From contig SYAK01000504.1 of the NCBI GenBank assembly GCA_005788935.1, positions 1-11,970 of the forward strand: a stretch of DNA of 11,970 bases, in the 5' to 3' direction. Both the position numbers and the translations under genes were made by a program. Positions 6,430 to 11,970 of this stretch are shown in pieces; positions within the stretch are counted from its first letter, which is position 1, and each line of letters opens with the position of its first letter. This stretch comes from Pseudomonadota bacterium. Lineage in GTDB: Bacteria; Myxococcota; UBA9042; PHBI01. Under the pieces are notes generated by a model. It searched no databases. It saw only the letters and a list, made by a program, of their open reading frames with translations, and was not told the origin of the DNA.

Positions 6430-8379
6430 TCAGCTGTCGCCCGTGAACGCCCGCACAGGCCGCGCGCCCAGGCGTTTGCCCGCGTCCCACGGCAGCGCGC
6501 AGCGGCGTGTGACCTCGTCGTGTTCGACCGCCATCCACAGGCGCCGCGGGCCGCCGACCTCGCCGCACCAGTCCACGAAGGCCCCGCGCGGTGGCGCACC
6601 GGGATGAACGCCGCTTCGGGGGCGGACGTCGGGATCGAGGTCCCAGACCCACTCCGGTCCGAGGAGGGGGATGCGCAGTGCCAGGAGGCGCCACTCGGCC
6701 TCTGTCGGGAGCCGCCAGCCAGCGGCCCCGCGTTGCCAGAGGACCTCGAAGGCGAAGAACGCGTCCCCGTCCCATGCGGCTTCGAGGCGCCGCGCGGCCT
6801 CGGATCCGACCAGCCTTCCTGGCGTCTCGCACAGCGCGGAGACGATTTCGGCCGCGATGACGGGCTCCGGGACCTTTCGCTCCTTCCGACGCCCGCCGCG
6901 GCCGGGCTCGAAGAAGAAGCGCCCCTCGAGGTCCGCGAGGACGCTCTCACCGAGGACTGGGGCGAGGCTCGCCCGGACCTCATGGAAGCGCAGATCGGTC
7001 CGAGGCGCCGCGGCGCGATCGATGACATAGGCGGGCGCGAGTCCCTCGGAGGCCGAGCGCGCGTTGCAGGCCCTGACCGCGTCAAACCACGTCCCGGGCT
7101 CCAACGGCGCGTCCGGGCTGCCCGAGGTGACAAAGGCTGCGGTCACCTCCACCGCGCAGGCGTCGTCAAGTCGTGCGACCCCTGGCGCGCAGCGAAACAA
7201 CGCTTCAGCGTGCTGTCGGGTCTCGGACGTGGCGGGCACGGGGGCCCCGAGGGGGAGCGTGAGCTGGGGCTTGGTGCGGGTCGCGGCGGGGGCGGTCCGC
7301 GCGGCCTCGCGCTCGAGGGCCGCGGCCCGTTCCGGGGTGAGCCCGAGGATCCGCCGGCTGTTCTCGAGCACCTCGCGCCCTGCGGCGTCGCCGAGGCGGG
7401 TCACGAGGTCCGCGACGTCCCGGAAATGGTCTTCGACCGCCGCCCGCGGCGGGCCGAGCATCACGGTGAATCGCTGCATCGCCTCGGTCTGGGCGTCGTT
7501 GCGCTCGTCGCAGTCCTCGAAGCGCGGGCGGCCCCGGGTCCCGTCACAAAAAACACGCAAGGGATGACGTGCGTCGTTCGGGTCGAAGCCCATCAGCGGG
7601 AAGAGGTCGACGATCCCGTCGATCCCGTCGCCACGCGGGTCAAGGTGGATGAGGTGCAGGTGTTGCGGCTCGGGCGGCAGCGATCTTGCGGAGGCCCGCA
7701 GCGCGAGTGGGGCGACGGCGTGGCGATCCCCCGAGACGCCCTTCAGGGCGAGTCCGGCGCGCGCGGCCACGACCTCGGTGACGAACAGCAGGGACCACTC
7801 CGCGAGCAGGGGGGTGGACTCGAGGAGCTCGGCCAGCCCCTCGTGGAGCGCGGGGCCGATGGTGGCGGAATCGGCCTCCGTCAGGGGGCGGGCGTGCGGG
7901 TGCAGGCCCGCGTTCCGGAGCGTGACGAGCTCGAGCAGGAAGGCCCCGAGCGTCGTGATCCGGCGCTCCGTCCGACCTCGCAGGGCCCGTGCGGCCTCGA
8001 GAAGGCGTGGACTTCCCAGCCACATGTCGGGCGCGAGGCCATGGCGGATGTGCGGGTGGAGGGTCTCGCCAGCGGCCTCGAGCAGCGGGTCGAGCTGCTG
8101 GAGCATCGACACCAGCTGTCCGAAGGACGGCCGGGTAAGCGGCCCGAGGAACGCGAGCGCGTTGATCCGCGCGACCCCTTCGCCCTCCGGGCCCACGTCG
8201 CGCAGCGCACAGATCCGGACGTGGACGGCGAAACGGCAGGCATACTCGGCGAGACGGCACAGGCTCTCGACGTGCACGGGCGTGCCCGGCTGCGACACGG
8301 ACAGGTTGTGCGCCTCGCGACGCGCCTTATGGAGCGCTTCAGGCAGCACGAGCCGGGACAGGTTGCTGGCCGAGGTCAT
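6430..8379 (-). CDS. Large protein with HEPN-like N-terminal and divergent SUMF1/FGE-like C-terminal regions
   Basis: The predicted protein has 649 residues. The N-terminal 200 are mostly helical and contain LVTLRNAGLHPHA (151-163). R155-N156-x3-H160 fits the Rx4-6H catalytic signature of HEPN RNases, with the usual polar residue after the Arg. Residues 241-300 form a strand-rich segment I cannot name. From about 400 a SUMF1/FGE-like (C-type-lectin) domain is recognisable from GTWFDAVRACNARSASEGLAPAY (429-451), GWRLPTEAEW (554-563), DWCGEVGG (603-610) and the closing GARPVR (638-643). Roughly 90 residues are inserted between the first two blocks, where typical members have some 20. The twin active-site cysteines of sulfatase-type FGE are not evident. 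No signal peptide is seen, so it is probably cytosolic. No ribosome site precedes ATG 8379, but an extended -10 lies close by. Both domain calls come from motifs only. Confidence 0.65.
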   Translation of the reverse strand: MTSASNLSRLVLPEALHKARREAHNLSVSQPGTPVHVESLCRLAEYACRFAVHVRICALRDVGPEGEGVARINALAFLGPLTRPSFGQLVSMLQQLDPLLEAAGETLHPHIRHGLAPDMWLGSPRLLEAARALRGRTERRITTLGAFLLELVTLRNAGLHPHARPLTEADSATIGPALHEGLAELLESTPLLAEWSLLFVTEVVAARAGLALKGVSGDRHAVAPLALRASARSLPPEPQHLHLIHLDPRGDGIDGIVDLFPLMGFDPNDARHPLRVFCDGTRGRPRFEDCDERNDAQTEAMQRFTVMLGPPRAAVEDHFRDVADLVTRLGDAAGREVLENSRRILGLTPERAAALEREAARTAPAATRTKPQLTLPLGAPVPATSETRQHAEALFRCAPGVARLDDACAVEVTAAFVTSGSPDAPLEPGTWFDAVRACNARSASEGLAPAYVIDRAAAPRTDLRFHEVRASLAPVLGESVLADLEGRFFFEPGRGGRRKERKVPEPVIAAEIVSALCETPGRLVGSEAARRLEAAWDGDAFFAFEVLWQRGAAGWRLPTEAEWRLLALRIPLLGPEWVWDLDPDVRPRSGVHPGAPPRGAFVDWCGEVGGPRRLWMAVEHDEVTRRCALPWDAGKRLGARPVRAFTGDS

Positions 8380-8388
8380 CGTGACGCC

Positions 8389-8397
8389 AGCGTAGCA
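8389..8397 (-). promoter_or_regulatory. Extended -10 element giving a near-leaderless transcript
   Basis: On the - strand TGCTACGCT combines the extended TG with a TAnnnT hexamer. Transcription would begin about three bases before the ATG at 8379. This agrees with the absence of a ribosome site there. No convincing -35 was seen. Confidence 0.45.
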
Positions 8398-8475
8398 CGT
8401 CCGAAGCGCGATGGCGTGTGCCTCGTGAAAGCCGGGGCGCGGAATCGGGAACCCGCGTCGTGGTGTTGGCGGACA

Positions 8476-8504
8476 TTGACGCGCCACGTCCGATGCGCGA
8501 TCGA
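8476..8504 (+). promoter_or_regulatory. Weak promoter candidate for tolB
   Basis: TTGACG (8476-8481) and GATCGA (8499-8504) are spaced by 17 bases in the 170-base divergent region. The -35 is good, the -10 is poor. Confidence 0.22.
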
Positions 8505-8539
8505 AGAGACGACGCGGCGGCATGGGGCGCCGCGACGAC

Positions 8540-8544
8540 GGAGG
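8540..8544 (+). promoter_or_regulatory. Ribosome binding site that sets the tolB start
   Basis: GGAGG lies 5 bases before ATG 8550. The reading frame is open further upstream to GTG 8418, but the signal peptide begins at 8550. Confidence 0.7.
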
Positions 8545-8549
8545 AGCGG

Positions 8550-9839
8550 ATGACGCGACGCGGTCCACGGTTCTGCGCGGTCTTGGTGGCGGCCGCAGCG
8601 TTTGCGGTGCAGCTGGGCGATGTGCACGCGGCCGCTCCCGAGGAGGGTGGCGCGCTCGAGGTGCTCGTGGGGCCTGGCGGCTCGGGGCTCGAGCCGATGG
8701 CCGTCCCCGACGTCCGCTGCGTCGATGGCGCCGAGGAGGCCTGCAAGACGGTCGCCGAGGTCCTGCGACGCGACATGACGCTGTCGTTCATGTACGAGGT
8801 TATCCCGCCCCGCAGCTACCTCGCCCCCGCGGATGAGGCGCTCGAGGCGCCCTCGTGGAACGACTGGACCAACGTCGGCGCCCGTTGGCTCATCAAGGCG
8901 GAGGTCCGCGGGCGCGGGCCGGTCGACCTCGAGCTGAGGCTCTTCAACGCGGTGGAACGGGCGGGGGTGCGCGTCCGCGAGCAGAGCTTCCGCGGGGTCG
9001 CGGTGGACGAGCTTCGAGGTGCCGTTCATCGCTTCTGCAATGGGGTCCTCGAGGCGCGTACGGGCGTGGCAGGCGTGTTTGACACGCGGATCGCGTATTC
9101 CGTTGCGGGTGGCCCCGGGGTCAAGAGCATCGGGCTCGTCTCGATGGACGGCTTCGACCGCGGCGGCGTCGTCTCGAACGGCAACATCAACACCTTCCCG
9201 GCGTGGGGGTCGGGCGGCGTGATTTACACGTCCTTCCTCGACGGGAAGCCCGAGCTGTGGGTCGGGAAGCGCAAGCTGACCCGCGACGCCGGGCACTACC
9301 GCAAGGTCGCGGTCGGGCGTGACGGCCGCATGGTCGCCTCGATCAGCTACGGCGGTCAGAGTGACCTGTACCTCATGAACGCCGACGGGGCCGTGTTGCG
9401 GAACCTCACAAACTCGGACGCGGACGAGGTCGGGCCCAGCCTCTCGCCCGACGGCGGCCGTGTCGCCTACGTCTCGAGCGCCTCGGGTGGGCCCCAGATC
9501 CACGTCATGTCGATCGGCGGCGGCGGCGGGCAGCGGCTGACACACGCGGGCAGCTACAACTACGCACCCGACTGGGGGAAGAACGGCCTCATCGCGTTTG
9601 CGGCCATGGAGGGGTCGACGTCGGACATCTTCACGGTCAGCGAGGGGGGTGAAATCCGGCGTCTGACCCAGAACCAGGGCTTCAACAAGGACCCCTCCTG
9701 GAGCCCCGACGGCCGCTACGTCGCCTTCGTCTCAAGCCGGGCTGAGGGTTCGGGGGTCTGGATCATGAGCGCGGATGGACGGGACCAGGCGCTCGTCGGC
9801 AAGGGCGGGGGCTACGGCAACGTCGCGTGGCAGCGATGA
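8550..9839 (+). CDS. tolB: Periplasmic TolB-like beta-propeller protein of the Tol-Pal system
   Basis: The 429-aa precursor starts with a Sec-type signal peptide (RR charges, hydrophobic 9-20, likely cut after VHA at 27). Residues 36-170 correspond to the TolB N-terminal domain. From about 176 a six-bladed propeller is indicated by PD40/WD40-like units such as RNLTNSDADEVGPSLSPDGG (284-303) and RLTQNQGFNKDPSWSPDG (371-388), which repeat the 'LT....PxWSPDG' pattern. TolB works in the periplasm with Pal and TolA in outer-membrane constriction at division. Two cysteines (C57, C65) near the N-terminus may form a disulfide. tolQ, tolR, tolA and pal are not next to it in this window, unlike the common operon. 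The next gene, a lipoprotein, overlaps its stop by four bases (ATGA). A secreted TolB-like propeller outside Tol-Pal is the alternative. Confidence 0.87.
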   Translation: MTRRGPRFCAVLVAAAAFAVQLGDVHAAAPEEGGALEVLVGPGGSGLEPMAVPDVRCVDGAEEACKTVAEVLRRDMTLSFMYEVIPPRSYLAPADEALEAPSWNDWTNVGARWLIKAEVRGRGPVDLELRLFNAVERAGVRVREQSFRGVAVDELRGAVHRFCNGVLEARTGVAGVFDTRIAYSVAGGPGVKSIGLVSMDGFDRGGVVSNGNINTFPAWGSGGVIYTSFLDGKPELWVGKRKLTRDAGHYRKVAVGRDGRMVASISYGGQSDLYLMNADGAVLRNLTNSDADEVGPSLSPDGGRVAYVSSASGGPQIHVMSIGGGGGQRLTHAGSYNYAPDWGKNGLIAFAAMEGSTSDIFTVSEGGEIRRLTQNQGFNKDPSWSPDGRYVAFVSSRAEGSGVWIMSADGRDQALVGKGGGYGNVAWQR

Positions 9840-10864
9840 TGGCGCTGCGCGTGCGGGCCGTGGCGGCCATGCTGGTGTGTGGGCTTTGCGTCCCGGCCTG
9901 CGGAGGGGGCGAGCAGCCAGCGCCGGCAGCCTCGGCGCCGACGCCCGAGGAGGCGCTTCGGTCGGGGCAGCCTCAGATCGCGCTGAGACTGCTGAGAAAG
10001 GCGCACGGCGGGCCGGGGGTCGACCTGTCGGACGCGGCACTGCTCCGGAAGATGACCGAGCGTGACCGCGTCGTCGTGGCGGCGGCCTCCCTCGACACGG
10101 GGCACTGGGAAGACGCCTCGGTGGCCATCCGGGCCATGCAGGAGCCTCGTCACGTCGCGCTGATGGATTGCTATCTGGCGGGTCGTCGCGGGGACGTGGA
10201 CGCGGCCCGGCGTTGCGAGGCGGCGATTGCGGCGCCAGCCGAGGGGGTTGAGGCGCTGGCGCGGGCGAGCGGGCGCTTCGGGCTTGCAGCGGCGCGCGAG
10301 CACGACCGGCGGGTCGAGGAGGCGGCCGCGGCCCTGAAGGCGGCGGTGGCTGAGGTATCCGATCCTCGCAACCAGCGGATGCAGCTTGATTTTCTTGAGC
10401 GTCAAGGGTGGATCAAGGAGGCCATTGAGGTCCTCGAGGCCTGGCGGGCGGCGTCGCCCGAGGACAAGACCATCGTCGACCGTCTCACCGCGGCGCTCGA
10501 GCGCAAGGTCCGCGGGGACCTCCTCGAGAAGCGGGGGGCCGAGGCCGAGGTCGCCGCCCGGAGGCTCATCGAGGTCGCCCCAGCGCGGGCTGGAACATGG
10601 CGCTACCACCTGGCCGAAGCCCTGACGCTGCTCGGAAAGGCCGAGGACGCCGTCCGCGAGCTGGCGGCCGCGAAGGCCTCGGGGGCGCCGGCCCCGAAGC
10701 GCCCGGACGCGGTGCGAGAGATGGACCCGTCGACGTGGCCCGCCGAGGTGCGGGGGCCGCCTCCGGGCGCGTCGGGGGCCGTCTCGCCTCAGCCCCCCGG
10801 ACAGCCGTCGGGCGCGTCGGGAGCCGCCGCACCTCAGACTCCGGGACAGCCAGCCGTCCCGTGA
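9836..10864 (+). CDS. Ala-rich TPR-like lipoprotein with a proline-rich repeated tail
   Basis: The 342-aa precursor begins MMALRVRAVAAMLVCGLCVPAC, a lipoprotein signal with lipobox VPAC, lipidated on C22. The body is helical and Ala/Glu/Arg-rich with TPR-like helix pairs, clearest in WIKEAIEVLEAWRAASPEDK and TWRYHLAEALTLLGKAEDAV. The tail is Pro/Gly/Ser-rich and holds two 15-residue repeats. The ATG overlaps the tolB stop (ATGA), so it is translated with tolB; ATG 9839 is an almost equivalent start. In many bacteria tolB is followed by pal, an OmpA-like lipoprotein, and then cpoB, a TPR protein. No OmpA-like peptidoglycan-binding domain is seen here, so it is not Pal. It might fill a CpoB-like helper role, but this is inference from position and fold. 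Confidence 0.75.
   Translation: MMALRVRAVAAMLVCGLCVPACGGGEQPAPAASAPTPEEALRSGQPQIALRLLRKAHGGPGVDLSDAALLRKMTERDRVVVAAASLDTGHWEDASVAIRAMQEPRHVALMDCYLAGRRGDVDAARRCEAAIAAPAEGVEALARASGRFGLAAAREHDRRVEEAAAALKAAVAEVSDPRNQRMQLDFLERQGWIKEAIEVLEAWRAASPEDKTIVDRLTAALERKVRGDLLEKRGAEAEVAARRLIEVAPARAGTWRYHLAEALTLLGKAEDAVRELAAAKASGAPAPKRPDAVREMDPSTWPAEVRGPPPGASGAVSPQPPGQPSGASGAAAPQTPGQPAVP
10765..10854 (+). repeat. Two tandem copies of a 45-bp unit inside the lipoprotein gene
   Basis: Units 10765-10809 and 10810-10854 are in frame. Each begins GGGCGCGTCGGG and encodes a version of GASGAxxPQxPGQPS. The copies differ at several bases, giving V-S/A-A and P/T changes, so the duplication is not recent. The encoded tail is probably disordered. 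Confidence 0.85.
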
Positions 10865-10964
10865 ACGCCGCCGCTGGCTCGCTGTCCCCGTCCAAGGCGG
10901 CTGCAGCCTCCCGTTGCCCGGCCCTCGTCGCAGGCGACACGGGTGAGGCGCCTCGCAGGGCCCA

Positions 10965-11970
10965 TCACCGCGGGCCCGCCATGAGGAAGCGCACGACCTC
11001 CGGCAGGCGGTCGGCCCAGGCGGCCTCGTTGTGGGCCGCGCCATCGTACTCCCGGTAAGCGAGGTTGCCACCCTCCGCCCAGCCCCGCGCCACGAGCGCG
11101 TCCCGCAGCGCCCGCGCATCGGCGACCGGCTCGGCGCCGTCGCCTTCGTCCGTGCCGATGTCGACCCACACGCGCGCCGCCGGCGTCCCTTCAAACCCGC
11201 GGACGGCCCCGAGGATCGCCCGCCCGTCCCACCAGACGGACGGCGAGATCACGCCGAGGCGCCCGAACACGTCGGCGTGCGCGAGCCCGAGCCACATGCT
11301 CGCGAGCCCGCCGAGCGACGACCCCATGACCCCGGTGTCGGGCGCGTCGGTCCGCGTCCTGAATTGCCCGTCGATGAGCGGCTTCAACTCCTCGGCGAGG
11401 AATCGCCCGTAGTCGGGGAGCCCGCCGCCGCCGTAGTCGAGGCTCGCGGTGGGGGTGTATTCGTCGATGCGGTCCGCCGTGTTTCCGACGGCCACCGCGA
11501 TGACGGGAGGGATGTCACCCGCCCGGACGGCTGCGTCGAGCGCCTCGTCGAGCCCCCACTCGAACCCGCCGAAGGCCGTCTCCGCGTCCATCATGTTCTG
11601 CCCATCATGCGCATACAATACCGGGTAACGTCGCGTTTCATCATCGCGATACCCCGGGGGTACCCACACAAGAACGTCGCGCGTTGCCCCAAGGTGCGCC
11701 GAGGCGACCGCCTCCCAACGCCGCACCTCGCCCGTCAGCGTCCCGGTTCCCGGTTCGAGCACGTCGGCCCAGCGCGCGGGGGTCGCCTCGACCCGCGTGA
11801 CCCGTCCGGGCTCGACGCGCCCGGCCCGGTTCGCGATCTCCTCGAGGCCCGGACCCTTCTCGACCGTGTACCACGAGCCGCGCGTCACCTTGAACGCGAG
11901 GTCCGTCCCGCCCGGCACACCCTCCAGCACGGCCGCATGCGCGCCCTCACGCGCCGCCTCGAGCCGCAGC
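10965..11970 (-). CDS. Enterochelin-esterase-like alpha/beta hydrolase, 5' end outside the window
   Basis: The frame is open from the window edge to TGA 10965-10967 (335 codons). The visible N-terminal part includes FKVTRGSWYTVEKG and EIANRAGRV, which resemble the small beta-sandwich domain often fused ahead of esterase D-type hydrolases. Then comes VLVWVPPGYRDDETRRYPVLYAHDG, typical of PF00756 esterases. The nucleophile motif GSSLGG places the Ser at codon 11316-11318. The Asp of the triad may be in VDIGTDEGD and the His in AAHNEAAW near the C-terminus. The family includes enterochelin, feruloyl and S-formylglutathione esterases; the substrate is not predictable. A GTG at 11928-11930 lies within the conserved domain region, and the frame continues past it, so it is not taken as the start. 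The gene converges on the lipoprotein gene with a 100-base gap. Confidence 0.85.
   Translation of the reverse strand, partial: LRLEAAREGAHAAVLEGVPGGTDLAFKVTRGSWYTVEKGPGLEEIANRAGRVEPGRVTRVEATPARWADVLEPGTGTLTGEVRRWEAVASAHLGATRDVLVWVPPGYRDDETRRYPVLYAHDGQNMMDAETAFGGFEWGLDEALDAAVRAGDIPPVIAVAVGNTADRIDEYTPTASLDYGGGGLPDYGRFLAEELKPLIDGQFRTRTDAPDTGVMGSSLGGLASMWLGLAHADVFGRLGVISPSVWWDGRAILGAVRGFEGTPAARVWVDIGTDEGDGAEPVADARALRDALVARGWAEGGNLAYREYDGAAHNEAAWADRLPEVVRFLMAGPR

Noticed and set aside
6404..6832. N-terminal extension of the ATPase frame
   Set aside because: It is Arg/Pro-rich, overlaps the end of the upstream gene and precedes the natural ATPase start, which has its own ribosome site.
6430..8379. 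Variable protein of a diversity-generating retroelement (SUMF1/C-type-lectin fold at the C-terminus)
   Set aside because: No reverse transcriptase and no second copy of the 3' end (template repeat) is seen in the window. The gene end is not adenine-targeted in any visible way.
6409..8553. 714-codon open frame on the + strand opposite the HEPN-SUMF1 gene
   Set aside because: No recognisable motif and shadow-type composition. The opposite strand has SUMF1 motifs and a plausible operon start.
10865..10964. Terminator in the convergent gap before the esterase gene
   Set aside because: Only a 5-bp pair (GTCGC/GCGAC) with a 2-base loop was found, which cannot fold stably, and there is no T-run.
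1..11970. CRISPR arrays, tRNA, rRNA, insertion sequences
   Set aside because: No regularly spaced direct repeats, cloverleaf-like sequences, rRNA stretches or transposase-like frames were recognised by eye on either strand.

Overview
The window is about 12 kb of very GC-rich, densely coded DNA from a Gram-negative bacterium: a periplasmic TolB with a signal peptide is followed by a lipoprotein. Base composition, the form of NadD and DUF2520, TolB, and the mix of SUMF1-like, HEPN-like and large lipoprotein genes fit a delta-proteobacterium of the Myxococcota type. That placement is inference; there is no rRNA or other marker here to confirm it. The two outermost genes are cut by the window edges.

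Left part (1-2856, + strand) is housekeeping. It holds the tail of a DUF1343/NamZ-like protein, then nadD (NAD synthesis), which overlaps by 4 bases a Rossmann/DUF2520 NAD(P)-binding protein. A PCMT-type methyltransferase (GTG start) and a small A-type Fe-S carrier (IscA/ErpA family) follow, each with its own leader. The + strand then meets a convergent HD-domain gene.

Middle part (3038-8379, - strand) is the accessory-looking block. Read in the direction of transcription it has three genes. The first is a 649-aa protein with a HEPN-like N-terminal region (an R-N-x3-H motif) and a divergent, interrupted SUMF1/FGE-like C-terminal domain. After 26 bases comes a 581-aa Rad50-like ATPase with a CPTC zinc hook. 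After a 303-base gap comes an HD-domain phosphohydrolase of the SAMHD1/dNTPase-like type. The gap has an AT-rich pocket with four TGAAAC/GTTTCA elements. Two of them form an 18-bp palindrome whose halves match the two halves of the bacterial parS site but are separated by an extra GA. Two form a perfect 14-bp inverted repeat. The HD gene and the HEPN-SUMF1 gene both have a -10-like hexamer so close to the start codon that the transcripts would be leaderless or nearly so.

Right part (8550-10864, + strand) is a two-gene unit, tolB plus an overlapping TPR-like lipoprotein with a proline-rich, tandemly repeated tail. It converges on an incomplete esterase gene (- strand) that runs off the window.

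The best candidate for an undescribed system is the HEPN-SUMF1 gene with the zinc-hook ATPase: an RNase-like effector fold and a Rad50-like sensor or motor in one operon, reminiscent of the single-chain RloC anticodon nuclease split over two proteins. This is a hypothesis from motifs and gene order only.
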